Positions 34,484-43,622 of a DNA stretch of 64,000 nucleotides are shown in pieces (within the stretch, counting starts at the first letter, position 1; every line of letters begins with the position of its first letter). Under the pieces are notes generated by a model. The model saw nothing but the letters and a program-made list of their open reading frames with translations. It did no database searches and had not been told where the DNA came from. Made by a program: the position numbers and the translations under genes. Origin of the DNA: Bin5 sp965220715 (GTDB taxonomy: Bacteria; Chloroflexota; Anaerolineae; Caldilineales; Caldilineaceae); the NCBI GenBank assembly GCA_965220715.1, contig OZ244843.1, forward strand, positions 5,332,001 to 5,396,000, written 5' to 3'.

Positions 34484-35647
34484 ATGGCGTTCATCCCCGG
34501 GATGGAGTTGAGCAGACGTTTTTATTGGGAGGCGGTCCGGCCCGTGCTGGACAGGTCGTTCCTCGGCCTGCCCCACAGCGCAGCCCTGATTGGTTCCGGT
34601 TCGGAGACGCTGGGGTTCGACGACGAGATGTCGACGGATCATAATTGGGGGCCGCGGCTGCAACTGTTTCTGCGTCCGGACGACTGGGAGGGGCTGGCTG
34701 AAGAGATCGATGCTGCGCTGCGGAATGAACTGCCCCGCAGCTTTCTGGGCTACTCGACCAACTTCACTGAACCGGACCCTGATGACGGCGGGACCCAGGG
34801 TATGGAGGCTAGCAAGGGCGGACAGGTCAATCATCTGGTGGAAACGACGACCATCGGTGGATTTTTCCGCAGTTACCTGAATTTTGACATCGACGGGACA
34901 GTTTGCGCGGCAGACTGGCTTACCTTTCCCCAACAGAAGCTGCGCACGATCACTTCAGGGGGGATCTTCCACGACGGCATTGGACTGGATTCAGTGCGGG
35001 CGAGGTTCGGCTGGTACCCGCCGGATCTGTGGCTCTATTTACTGGCCGCGGGTTGGGCGCGCATTGGCCAGGATGAGCATCTGATGGGTCGGGCGGGCCT
35101 GGTGGGCGACGAGTTGGGCTCGGCACTGATCGCAGGGCGGCTGGTTCGGGACGTGATGCGCCTGTGCTTCCTGATGGAGCGACAGTATGCGCCTTATGCC
35201 AAATGGTTGGGCACGGCTTTTGCCCAGTTGGAGAGCGCAACAGCTCTGACCGACAGATTGCTGGCAGTGCTAGGGGCGGGGGCGTGGCAGGACCGGGACC
35301 GGCTGTTGAGCGAAGCATATAGGGTTGTTGCTGTCCGCCACAATCAGCTGGGGCTGACAGAACCGATGCCGGAAACGCCAACGGGCTTTTTTGGCCGGCC
35401 TTTTCGCGTGATGGCATTGCATGGCTTTGCAGACGCGCTTCTGCGATCTGTCCGCGACCCGGAGGTGGCGGAACTCGCGCAAGGCAGGCCGATAGGCAGT
35501 ATCGACCAGTTCAGCGACAGCACAGATCTGCTGGAAGCAGCGGAGCTAAGGCTGTCGCTACGCGCACTGTACGAGCCTGCGCCCAGGTATCAGTTTTCCG
35601 TTGCTGAGTCCGGTTGTTTGGAGATTTGGCAGCGGGCAAGCGGGTAA
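34484..35647 (+). CDS. DUF4037 nucleotidyltransferase-fold protein
   Basis: 387 residues. The N-terminal part has IGSGSETLGFDDEMSTDHNW, a polymerase-beta-like GSxS followed by an Asp cluster, and RLQLFL, as in DUF4037 proteins. The C-terminal half is helical with ARIGQDEHLMGRAGLVGDEL and LCFLMERQYAPYAKWLG, also characteristic. Family members are predicted nucleotidyltransferases with unknown substrate. It starts three bases after the restriction gene stop, but its base composition looks like the rest of the chromosome, so it is probably not part of the R-M unit. Confidence 0.88.
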   Translation: MAFIPGMELSRRFYWEAVRPVLDRSFLGLPHSAALIGSGSETLGFDDEMSTDHNWGPRLQLFLRPDDWEGLAEEIDAALRNELPRSFLGYSTNFTEPDPDDGGTQGMEASKGGQVNHLVETTTIGGFFRSYLNFDIDGTVCAADWLTFPQQKLRTITSGGIFHDGIGLDSVRARFGWYPPDLWLYLLAAGWARIGQDEHLMGRAGLVGDELGSALIAGRLVRDVMRLCFLMERQYAPYAKWLGTAFAQLESATALTDRLLAVLGAGAWQDRDRLLSEAYRVVAVRHNQLGLTEPMPETPTGFFGRPFRVMALHGFADALLRSVRDPEVAELAQGRPIGSIDQFSDSTDLLEAAELRLSLRALYEPAPRYQFSVAESGCLEIWQRASG

Positions 35648-35705
35648 CACATTCAAGCGGGTAACACATTCAACCAGGCAACACAGAAGCTCCGGAGTCT
35701 CTTCC

Positions 35706-36617
35706 ATGCCATCTACACTAACGACTGAACGGCTGATTTTGCGGCCGTTTGCGGTCGCCGATGCGGACGACCTTTACGACATGTATCGACGGTCCGACGC
35801 TATGCGTTTTGTCGACACGCCTCCGCACACCTCGGCGGCGGAGACAAGGGAGAGAGTCGATGAGATGCTCAGTGGGCCGGGCACGGCCTGGACCATTCTC
35901 ACAGTCGCGGACGGGCCCGCGCTGGGATTCGTCGAGTACATCGGCAACGCCGGCGTGCCAGGCATGGGCTACATGCTGCACCCTGATCAATGGGGAAACG
36001 GCTATATGAGCGAAGCGGTGCGGGCCGCGCTGGACTATGGCTTTGGCGAGATGAGGCTGGATCGGGTGGAGCTGTGGATCATCGAACAGAACACGGCCTC
36101 TATACGTCTCGCCGAACGGGTCGGCTTCAGGCGCCGGGGCCGTCTGCGCCAGAAATATCACAAAGACGCGTGCGGCCATGATAAGATCGTCTACGGCATT
36201 ACGGCAGAGCAGTGGCGCACGGGCCAGTTGCCAGGAAACGCCCAGGCTGCATACAGCATGGCTCCCATACTGGCCGTGCCGGACGTGCAGGCGGCGGCCG
36301 AGTATTACTGCGACAAGCTGGGCTTCACGATCGGTTTTCTATACGGCGATCCGCCTACACACTGCGGAATTCACCGTGGGGAATGGACATCAGAAGGCGC
36401 GCACATTCAGCTCTCTTATACAGACCAACCTTTACCGCCGAAGCCGCAGGTTGGCTTCTATGTGTTCATGGGCGAGGACGTTGACGGCCTCTTCGAGCGA
36501 TACCGGGCGGCAGGCGTACATATCGAACGGAAACCGACGAACGAGCCGTGGGGAATGAGAGAGTTCGCTATTCGGGACTGCAATGGGTATCTGCTGCGCT
36601 TCGGCAGGACGAGTTGA
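35706..36617 (+). CDS. GNAT acetyltransferase fused to a VOC (glyoxalase/bleomycin-resistance) domain
   Basis: 303 residues from the ATG at 35706 (GGAG nine bases upstream). Residues about 1-170 are a RimJ/RimL-type GNAT: TERLILRPFAVADADDLYDM, then YMLHPDQWGNGYMSEAVRA (acetyl-CoA loop) and VELWIIEQNTASIRLAERVGF. Residues about 183-303 are a VOC domain: APILAVPDVQAAAEYYCDKL, GVHIERKPTNEPWGMREFAI and a final NGYLLRFGR with the metal Glu position changed. Such domains bind or modify small molecules such as antibiotics and toxic aldehydes. The pairing suggests detoxification by acetylation and binding of one compound class. Confidence 0.9.
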   Translation: MPSTLTTERLILRPFAVADADDLYDMYRRSDAMRFVDTPPHTSAAETRERVDEMLSGPGTAWTILTVADGPALGFVEYIGNAGVPGMGYMLHPDQWGNGYMSEAVRAALDYGFGEMRLDRVELWIIEQNTASIRLAERVGFRRRGRLRQKYHKDACGHDKIVYGITAEQWRTGQLPGNAQAAYSMAPILAVPDVQAAAEYYCDKLGFTIGFLYGDPPTHCGIHRGEWTSEGAHIQLSYTDQPLPPKPQVGFYVFMGEDVDGLFERYRAAGVHIERKPTNEPWGMREFAIRDCNGYLLRFGRTS

Positions 36618-36707
36618 GAGAAAAGTTGTTGGCGACAGTTGCGGATTTGCAGTGCCTGCTTTGGCGCTGCACTACCGGCTGTCGGTCGCGGTAAGGGGAG
36701 AGCAGCG

Positions 36708-38015
36708 GTGGTTGCGGGGAATTTCGGGCCAAAGAAAAAGGCTGACGAAAGAGCGCGGCTGTGGCAATTTGCGCGTGAGAGGGGTTTGGGCCGCCGTCGT
36801 TTCTTACAGCTGCTAACGGCTGGAGGGACGGCCGCGGTGCTGGCGTCTTGTACGGGTCTGCCCTTGCCCACGGCAACACCGCCAGCCGCTGAAGAGATCG
36901 CGGCAGAAGCGCCCTTTTACTACAAGGACGCTGCTCCTTTTGTCGATCACGGTGATGGGAACCTGGAAGCACGTCTGGAAAACATGCAGGGGGTGATCAG
37001 CCCGAGCCGGTTCTTTTTCGTACGCAACAATTCGGTCAGCCTTGACGTGGACGCGGCGGCATGGCGGCTTTCGGTCGAAGGGGACGCGGTCGCCAATCCG
37101 CTGGAACTGACCTACGACGATATTCTGGATCTGCCCAGCCGCACGTTCATCTCTTATCTGGAATGCGCGGGAAATCATCGGGCCATGTTCGACCTGGTGA
37201 ATGGGCAGGCGGCAAAAGGGACCCAGTGGAAGACGGGCGCGGTCAGCAACGGCGCATGGACGGGCGCGGCATTGCGGGACGTGCTGGTACGGGCGGGTAT
37301 CACGGCAGAGGCTGTCAGCGTGCTTCTGATTGGGCTGGACACAGGTTCGCCGGAAAAGGGCTTCCGTCGCGTCATGCCGGTTGAAAAGGCGATGGAGCCG
37401 GACACGCTGCTGGCCTACGGGCTGAATGGCGAGGCCCTGCCCAAGGATCACGGCTTTCCCTTGCGGGCGCTGGCGCCCGGGTGGGTGGGGAGCGCCAGCA
37501 TCAAATGGCTGGGCCGAATAGTTGTTTCCTCTGAACAGCTCTGGACCCGCAACAACACGACCTCTTACACGCTAATCGGCGGTGCCTATCCGCCGGAGGG
37601 TGAAGCGCTGGGCAAGATGGTTACTACACAGACGATCAAGAGCGCGTTGGCGCTGCCGTGGCCGGCTGATTTGACCGCAGGCGCGCAGCGCATCCACGGC
37701 TACGCGCACTCGCCAACCGGTTCGATTTCGAGAGTGGAGTGGAGCGCCGATTCCGGTGCGACCAGGAACGGTTCAACCCTGGTGGAGCCGCAGATTCAAC
37801 CCGCGCTCGGGCGCCTTCTGGACGCGCGCAGTGGCAGCGCACTCAGATATTCCTGGACGCGTTTCGGCTTCAGGTGGGATGCGCGGCCGGGCGAGTACAC
37901 GATAATGACGCGCGCCACGGACGCCGCGGGCAATACTCAACCAGACGCGATTCCCTTCAACGAGAAGGGCTATCTCTTCAACCAACCGGTACCCCATCCG
38001 ATACGGGTAGCGTAA
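36708..38015 (+). CDS. Sulfite-oxidase-like molybdopterin protein, Tat lipoprotein
   Basis: About 435 residues from GTG at 36708, chosen because AGGGGAG lies seven bases upstream; a TTG at 36639 gives a longer, unlikely leader. The leader has GRRRFLQLLTAGG and a lipobox VLASC (Cys48), so export by Tat with lipid anchoring is expected. The oxidoreductase domain shows FISYLECAGNHR with the molybdenum-binding Cys, and KGFRRVMPVEKAM, DHGFPLRALAPGWVG and SIKWLGRI. The C-terminal dimerisation domain ends TDAAGNTQPDAIPFNEKGYL. It probably oxidises sulfite or another sulfoxy compound outside the membrane. No cytochrome partner is adjacent. Confidence 0.92.
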   Translation: MVAGNFGPKKKADERARLWQFARERGLGRRRFLQLLTAGGTAAVLASCTGLPLPTATPPAAEEIAAEAPFYYKDAAPFVDHGDGNLEARLENMQGVISPSRFFFVRNNSVSLDVDAAAWRLSVEGDAVANPLELTYDDILDLPSRTFISYLECAGNHRAMFDLVNGQAAKGTQWKTGAVSNGAWTGAALRDVLVRAGITAEAVSVLLIGLDTGSPEKGFRRVMPVEKAMEPDTLLAYGLNGEALPKDHGFPLRALAPGWVGSASIKWLGRIVVSSEQLWTRNNTTSYTLIGGAYPPEGEALGKMVTTQTIKSALALPWPADLTAGAQRIHGYAHSPTGSISRVEWSADSGATRNGSTLVEPQIQPALGRLLDARSGSALRYSWTRFGFRWDARPGEYTIMTRATDAAGNTQPDAIPFNEKGYLFNQPVPHPIRVA

Positions 38016-38047
38016 GACTGACAGCACCCGCTTGCAAGAGGCATTAT

Positions 38048-39949
38048 ATGAATGAAATCGCCGATCACACACGAATTGTATCAGTTGCCGAAATGCAGCG
38101 TCTGGAGAAGGAGGCCGATGCGGCCGGCCAGAGTTATGCAGCGATGATGGAGCAGGCAGGCATTGCCCTGGCCGAAGCAGTTCAGGAGAGCTTTCCCGGC
38201 AGCGCGGATCAATCGGTGTTGGTGCTGGTGGGGCCGGGCAACAACGGCGGCGACGGGTTGGTTTGCGCACGTCATCTCAGCGACGCCGGCTATCGCGTGA
38301 GGGTCTATCTGTGGGCGAGGGGCGGCTATCCGGCTAAGGAAGAACAGGCTGGAAAAAGAGGGAAGAAAAAGGCCCCGAGTAAAAAAACCGGGCCACCGGA
38401 GGACTACGAGGGCCATTTGGGCCAGGTTCTGGAACGCAATGTGCCGGCGCACAGCGCGGAGGAGGACGCGGATGCGGTGCAACTGCGGGCCTGGCTGGAC
38501 GAAGCCGACATCGTCGTTGACGCGCTTCTGGGGACGGGCGCCAACCGCCCCATCGAAGGAGCGCTGGCCGGCATCCTGCAGCAACTGACCGAGGTTCGCA
38601 GCCGCCGTCTGCCGCCTGCGAGCACCAAGGAAGGAGAAGTTGGCTCTGCGACTGGGTCAGAAACGGGTGGACCTGAGGCGCTCTCGCCGCTGACCGTCGT
38701 CGCTGTCGATGTTCCCAGTGGTTTGAACGCCGACAGCGGCGCGCTCGATCCGGCTACTGTTGCGGCCGATATGACCGTCACTTTCGGGTGCGCGAAGGCC
38801 GGCCAATTTCTGTTCCCCGGCGCGGCCGTCCTAGGTGAACTGGCGGTGGCGGACATCGGCATCCCTGCGGAACTTACGGCCGACATGCAGACGTTCTTCC
38901 TTACGCCGGAACAGGTGGCCGACCTGTTGCCGACGCGTAGCCGCAACAGTCACAAGGGCGTTTTTGGCAAGGGGATGGCAGTGGTCGGCAGCGTCAACTA
39001 CCCGGGCGCGGCTTTTCTCAGTTGCGCGGCGATGGGCCGTGTGGGAGCGGGACTGGTGACAGGCGCGATTCCCCAGCCTGTGTGGGTGCCTTTGTCATCA
39101 GCCCTGGCTGAACCCACGTGGATCCTTCTCAGCCACGACTTGGGCGTGGTGAATGAGGACGCAGCTGCCAACGTCGGTGCGAAGCTGGGCGAATATGATG
39201 CCTTGCTCATCGGCTGCGGGCTGGGCCAGGAAAGTGCCACGCGGGGCTTTATGGAGCGGCTGCTGCGCAGGAATCACAAACAACGTTCGTCCGCATTGCC
39301 GAGAGGATTCGCGGCGTCGGAAAGCGAGACAGCGGAGTACGAGCAACCGGTTTCAGACACGGACTCGCATTCCAATGGCGAAGCGGTAGCGGATTCACCA
39401 TCGAGCTTTCCATTCGGTCCGATCCGCCGCCGGGATCAACTGCCAGCCGAGACTCCACCGCTGCCGCCTACGGTCATAGACGCGGACGGCCTAAACCTTC
39501 TGGCCCAGTTGGACGACTGGCCGTCACTGCTGCCGGCCGACTGCGTCCTGACCCCCCACCCGGCGGAGATGGCCCGTCTCTGCGGCCTCGGGTCGGTGCA
39601 GGAGGTGGTAGACAACCGCTGGAGGCTGGCGCGGGAGCGGGCCGCCGTCTGGCAGGCCGTCGTCCTGCTGAAAGGACCCTATACGGTTATTGCCACGCCG
39701 GAAGGAGAGTTGGCCGTCCTGCCGGTCGCCACAGCTGCGCTGGCTACGGCCGGCACGGGCGACATTCTGGCCGGTGTCATTGCCGGCCTGCTGGCCCAGG
39801 GTCTGTCTCCCTTCCACGCTGCCTGCCTGGGGGCCTGGCTCCACGGGCGGGCCGGCGAACTCTGTGAACAGAGGATTGGATGCGCCGGGGTGATCGCTAC
39901 AGACCTGCTGCCGCTCTTGCCAGCGGCGATGAATGAGTTGCGGGATTAG
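38048..39949 (+). CDS. nnr: Bifunctional NAD(P)H-hydrate epimerase and ADP-dependent dehydratase
   Basis: 633 residues from the ATG at 38048 behind AAGAGG. The N-terminal YjeF_N epimerase has VSVAEMQRLEKEADAAG and VGPGNNGGDGLVCARHL. The C-terminal ribokinase-like dehydratase has SRNSHKGVFGKGMAVVGS, DADGLNLLAQ, LTPHPAEMARLCG, VLLKGPYTVIATPEG and ATAGTGDILAGVIAGLLAQG. The enzyme repairs damaged NAD(P)H hydrates. It is longer than usual (about 500) because of a Lys-rich insert near residue 98-120 and a Ser/Glu-rich insert near residues 410-475; both lie in probable surface loops. Confidence 0.95.
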   Translation: MNEIADHTRIVSVAEMQRLEKEADAAGQSYAAMMEQAGIALAEAVQESFPGSADQSVLVLVGPGNNGGDGLVCARHLSDAGYRVRVYLWARGGYPAKEEQAGKRGKKKAPSKKTGPPEDYEGHLGQVLERNVPAHSAEEDADAVQLRAWLDEADIVVDALLGTGANRPIEGALAGILQQLTEVRSRRLPPASTKEGEVGSATGSETGGPEALSPLTVVAVDVPSGLNADSGALDPATVAADMTVTFGCAKAGQFLFPGAAVLGELAVADIGIPAELTADMQTFFLTPEQVADLLPTRSRNSHKGVFGKGMAVVGSVNYPGAAFLSCAAMGRVGAGLVTGAIPQPVWVPLSSALAEPTWILLSHDLGVVNEDAAANVGAKLGEYDALLIGCGLGQESATRGFMERLLRRNHKQRSSALPRGFAASESETAEYEQPVSDTDSHSNGEAVADSPSSFPFGPIRRRDQLPAETPPLPPTVIDADGLNLLAQLDDWPSLLPADCVLTPHPAEMARLCGLGSVQEVVDNRWRLARERAAVWQAVVLLKGPYTVIATPEGELAVLPVATAALATAGTGDILAGVIAGLLAQGLSPFHAACLGAWLHGRAGELCEQRIGCAGVIATDLLPLLPAAMNELRD

Positions 39950-39967
39950 ACGATTTTGTTGGACCGG

Positions 39968-40648
39968 CTATGCGCAGTTGCCGCCGGACTGCCACGCGTG
40001 GCGCAAGGCGCGCGCGCGCTCGATCAGGTCAGCCATGGGCTGGTGGGGACCGGTGACGAGGGAGCTACCGACACCCAGGGCGGCGGCGCCGGCCTTGGCC
40101 CAGGCGGCGGCGTTCTCCGGGCCGATACCGCCGGTAGGCACGAACTGGATATCATCCAACGGCGCGCGCAGGGCTTTGAGGTAGGCAGGGCCACCGACAT
40201 TGGCGGGAAAAAGTTTGAGCAGACGGGAGCCGCCGGCGTGGGCGGTCTCTGCTTCGGTGGCAGTATAGACACCGGGAATGTGCAGGATATCAGCCTTGCG
40301 GGCTTGGGCCACTACGGCTGGATTCAGCCCGGGGGCGACGGAGAACTGGGCGCCGGCGGCCGCGGCGGCATCGAACTGTTCTGCGGTGCGCACGGTACCG
40401 GCTCCGATGTTCATATTTTCGCCGAAACGCGCCCGCAGCATCTGGATCAGTTCCAGTGCGCCGGGCGTGTTGAGTGTCACTTCCATCACAAGCACTGGGG
40501 CGGCCAGCAGTGCGTCGCCGATCTCCAGGACTTTCTGGGCGGGAAAGTCGCCGCACACGATAGCAACGATGCCGTCGTCCTGCACCCTGCGCGCCATTTC
40601 ATCGATTTCGTAACTCACTCGTGCGTTCATATGGCGTAGCGGTAGCAC
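39968..40648 (-). CDS. eda: KDPG/KHG aldolase family protein
   Basis: 226 residues from GTG at 40648, with GGAGG ten bases upstream. The class I aldolase barrel is clear: VMEVTLNTPGALELI carries the catalytic Glu, NIGAGTVRTAEQFDAAAAAG follows, and LLKLFPANVGGP carries the Schiff-base Lys. It ends TGGIGPENAAAWAKAGAAAL. It splits 2-keto-3-deoxy-6-phosphogluconate or 4-hydroxy-2-oxoglutarate to pyruvate and an aldehyde. The stop lies 18 bases from that of the convergent nnr gene. No dehydratase (edd) lies nearby, so the exact substrate is open. Confidence 0.9.
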   Translation of the reverse strand: MLPLRHMNARVSYEIDEMARRVQDDGIVAIVCGDFPAQKVLEIGDALLAAPVLVMEVTLNTPGALELIQMLRARFGENMNIGAGTVRTAEQFDAAAAAGAQFSVAPGLNPAVVAQARKADILHIPGVYTATEAETAHAGGSRLLKLFPANVGGPAYLKALRAPLDDIQFVPTGGIGPENAAAWAKAGAAALGVGSSLVTGPHQPMADLIERARALRHAWQSGGNCA

Positions 40649-40774
40649 ATTTGCAACCCCTCCTGGAAAAAATTAAATTATTTCGACAGCTTTTGCTTTT
40701 CGGGCGATTTCTCAAATGCTCCGAACCTATAGTAGTATAGCATTGATCATATCGCCGATTGGAGGAAAATCTGC

Positions 40775-41803
40775 ATGAATATTGCCCTGGATGTAATGGG
40801 CGGAGATTATGCACCACGCGAAATCGTAGCTGGCGCTATATTGGCCGCTCGCCAGTACGATGTGACTGTTTCGTTGGTCGGGCGGCCGGACGTCATAGAG
40901 CGGGAGTTGGCAAGACATCCGACTCACAGGCTTGACTTGCCGATTGTGCCTGCATTTGAAGTGATTGAAATGGCCGACAAACCGGCCAAGGCGGTACGCA
41001 CCAAGAAGAACAGTTCGATAGTTGTGGCCTGCAAGCTGGTGAAGGAAGGCAAAGCCGATGCCTTAGTGACCGCCGGCAACACAGGCGGCGCATTGGCTGC
41101 CGGCATCCTGCACTTTGGTCGGATGCAGAGCATTCTGCGTCCGGCGCTGATCGTTCCCTTTCCCACCTCGGGGGGCTTCTGCCTGATATTGGATGTGGGG
41201 GCCAATACGGACGTCAAGCCGGAGCTGTTGCAGCAGTTCGGCGTGATGGGCAGCGTCTACTCGCGGCGCATAATGGGGGTGCGTAATCCGAGCGTTCGCA
41301 TTCTGAGCAATGGTGAGGAGGAAGGCAAGGGCAGTCAGCTGGTTCTGGAGTCGACCGCTCTGCTGGAGAAAACTCCCGGCATCCAATTTATGGGCAACAT
41401 TGAAGCGAGGGACGTGACCAGTGGGATGGCTGATGTGGTGGTCACGGACGGGTTTACGGGCAATGTATTTATGAAGGGCGCCGAGGGCATGGTCAAGCTA
41501 CTTCAGGGAGTGCTGTTGGATGAGATCACCGCGGGGCCGATCAGTAGCATTGGCGGTCTGCTGGTTCGCTCGGCTCTTCGCAGGATGGCGCGAAGACTCG
41601 ATGACAGTGAGTTCGGCGGCGCGGTGCTGCTGGGCCTGTCCAAACTGATGGTCGTAGGACATGGCAGAAGCAACGCCAACGCCATCCGCCACACGATTCG
41701 AAACGCCAAGCAGTTGGTTGATTCGCGACTGGTAGAGGAAATTCAGTCAGGAGTCAGCGAGGTTATCGACAGCCCAGATGAACTGGTAGCCCTCGAACAG
41801 TAG
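40775..41803 (+). CDS. plsX: Phosphate acyltransferase PlsX
   Basis: 342 residues, the usual length. It turns acyl-ACP into acyl-phosphate, the first step of membrane lipid synthesis in most bacteria. The start MNIALDVMGGDYAPREIV, the core SSIVVACKLVKEGKADALVT, AGNTGGALAAGIL and VVTDGFTGNVFMKGAEGM are diagnostic. A strong GGAGG lies nine bases before the ATG. It is followed by a NERD-like membrane gene after 29 bases, probably one transcript. Confidence 0.97.
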   Translation: MNIALDVMGGDYAPREIVAGAILAARQYDVTVSLVGRPDVIERELARHPTHRLDLPIVPAFEVIEMADKPAKAVRTKKNSSIVVACKLVKEGKADALVTAGNTGGALAAGILHFGRMQSILRPALIVPFPTSGGFCLILDVGANTDVKPELLQQFGVMGSVYSRRIMGVRNPSVRILSNGEEEGKGSQLVLESTALLEKTPGIQFMGNIEARDVTSGMADVVVTDGFTGNVFMKGAEGMVKLLQGVLLDEITAGPISSIGGLLVRSALRRMARRLDDSEFGGAVLLGLSKLMVVGHGRSNANAIRHTIRNAKQLVDSRLVEEIQSGVSEVIDSPDELVALEQ

Positions 41804-41832
41804 CCAGCCAAGCCACAGAAGAAATCTACTTC

Positions 41833-42630
41833 ATGAAAGTTTACCGCAATCTGCCAGCGATAAAGTCCAGGGAACAGCGGGGGCGACGGATTGCCCTGGG
41901 AGGGTTGGTGATCCTGTTTTTCGGGCTTCTTGCCAGTTTTACGCCCAACTGGTTCCCACCAGACGAACCGGCTGCCAACTCTCTGATCGGCTTTGTCCAG
42001 CGGTACTGGACAGTTGTCAGTTTTGGCGCGCTGGCAGTGGGCTTTATCGCCTCCAATGTAGGGAGCTATTACATCAACCGCTTTGCTCCCCGCCGCTGGC
42101 CTGGCAGCAAACGCGTTGCCCGGCCGGACGAGCTTGTTGAGAACGGGTTGAAAGGGTTTGACGACAAGTACGCGCTATTCCTGTGGGGTCTGGATGAAGT
42201 GCCCTACATGTTGGTAGGACCGTCCGGTGTTCGGGTGTTTATTGTGCGCAGCGACAAAGGGACCGTGCGCATCTACGGGGATAGATGGCGGGAACGGTTC
42301 AGTCTGGGCCGCATGATCATGTTTCTCAATCGGGAAGGGCTGGGCAACCCTGTACGTGAGATAGAAGAGACGGAACGAAAAGTCCGGGAGCTGCTTCAGG
42401 AGGGAGAGTCCAGCGGTGAATTAATGGTAAACGCCGGCGACATTCCCATCGAAAGCGCGGCTATCTTCATCAATCCGGCCACGCAACTGGAGCTTGAGAA
42501 TCCCTCCATGCCGGTGTTGCGAGTCGATCAGTTGAAGAAGTATGTGCGCACAAAGGGGGATCTGCAACTGGATGCCGGCGATGTGCGCGCGGTGACCGAT
42601 TATCTCGTCAGTGTCAGCGCGCTGGCGTAA
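41833..42630 (+). CDS. Membrane protein with NERD-like cytoplasmic domain, unknown function
   Basis: 265 residues. Two membrane helices (about 22-42 and 62-82) are followed by a soluble domain. VRVFIVRSDKGTVRIYGDRW, then LGNPVREIEETERKVRELL and AIFINPATQLELENPSMPVL resemble NERD-type nuclease-related domains, but I do not see a complete set of catalytic residues. Similar proteins occur next to plsX in Chloroflexota as far as I recall. It lies 29 bases after plsX and converges on radC. A role in envelope maintenance or DNA processing cannot be decided from sequence. Confidence 0.75.
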   Translation: MKVYRNLPAIKSREQRGRRIALGGLVILFFGLLASFTPNWFPPDEPAANSLIGFVQRYWTVVSFGALAVGFIASNVGSYYINRFAPRRWPGSKRVARPDELVENGLKGFDDKYALFLWGLDEVPYMLVGPSGVRVFIVRSDKGTVRIYGDRWRERFSLGRMIMFLNREGLGNPVREIEETERKVRELLQEGESSGELMVNAGDIPIESAAIFINPATQLELENPSMPVLRVDQLKKYVRTKGDLQLDAGDVRAVTDYLVSVSALA

Positions 42631-42645
42631 CGGCGGCGCTGCCCA

Positions 42646-43410
42646 TCATTCAAACCCCAACCTTCTTTCCTTCAAACTGACATATTTAGTGCGGGTGACG
42701 ATCAAGTGATCGAGAACATCGATCTGTAGCAGCTTGCCCGCAGCGACAATCTGCTTTGTCACCTGCACATCTTCGGGGCTGGGTGTAGGGTCGCCGCTGG
42801 GATGATTGTGGACGACGATGAGCGATGCGCTGTTGGCTCGCACGGCCTCTGTAAAGATTTCACCTACACGAATGACGGCGGCATTCAGGCTGCCAGAATA
42901 GACTACTGGGGTGCGCTGGACTTGGTTTTTTGTGTCCAGGAGTACGACCCGCACCTGTTCCCGCTCCAGCATACCCATTTCCAGCATCAACAGATTTGCT
43001 ACATCGGTCGGGCTCTGGATCTTGTCCCGCTCCTGCGGCGCGGCCAGCAGGAGCCTGCGCCCCAACTCGATAGCGGCTTTGATCTGGGTGACCTTGGCCT
43101 TGCCGACGCCATAGGTCTTTGTCAGTTCCTCAAAACTGGCCCGGGCCAATCCGGAAAGGCCGTTGAATTCGGTCAGTAGCCGCTCGGACTGGCGAATGAC
43201 GTTTTCGCCACGGCCACCGGTACGCAGCAAGATTGCGAGGAGTTCTACGACGCTCAGGGCGCCGGCCCCGACATATTCGAGCCGTTCTCTTGGGCGCAGA
43301 TCTTCCGGCATTTCTTTGATTGTGTAGTCTGTGCGCGCGGTGGGAGCGGGGTCATCGCTGCTGGGATAATCGTTTCGAAGTGACTCGATGGCGGGGGGGA
43401 TATCGTCCAT
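42646..43410 (-). CDS. radC: RadC family JAMM-domain protein
   Basis: 254 residues. The N-terminal helix-hairpin-helix part (GLSGLARASFEELTKTYGVG) is followed by the RadC JAMM domain with HNHPSGDPTPSPEDVQVTKQ, giving the zinc His-x-His and Asp ligands, and LDHLIVTRTKYVSLKE at the end. RadC was once linked to DNA repair; its molecular role is uncertain, perhaps a metal-dependent isopeptidase or nuclease. The ATG at 43410 sits behind GAGG. The gene is 15 bases from the convergent NERD-like gene. Confidence 0.95.
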   Translation of the reverse strand: MDDIPPAIESLRNDYPSSDDPAPTARTDYTIKEMPEDLRPRERLEYVGAGALSVVELLAILLRTGGRGENVIRQSERLLTEFNGLSGLARASFEELTKTYGVGKAKVTQIKAAIELGRRLLLAAPQERDKIQSPTDVANLLMLEMGMLEREQVRVVLLDTKNQVQRTPVVYSGSLNAAVIRVGEIFTEAVRANSASLIVVHNHPSGDPTPSPEDVQVTKQIVAAGKLLQIDVLDHLIVTRTKYVSLKERRLGFE

Positions 43411-43622
43411 TAGGTAGCCTCATCCAAAATTGAATGTGTTCCAATGCTTCTGAATTGAATGTAATTGGTAAGCCGCGGACCTGTTGTTGGAACTGCCGGT
43501 AGGCGTCGGGCAGCATGTGCAGCGTCGGCAACGGTTAGGAAAAGGCATCCGGCAGATCGGAAGATGGGGCCACACGACAGCACGTCGTCCGCGACCGGCT
43601 AAGGACACGAAATCCCTTCTAC

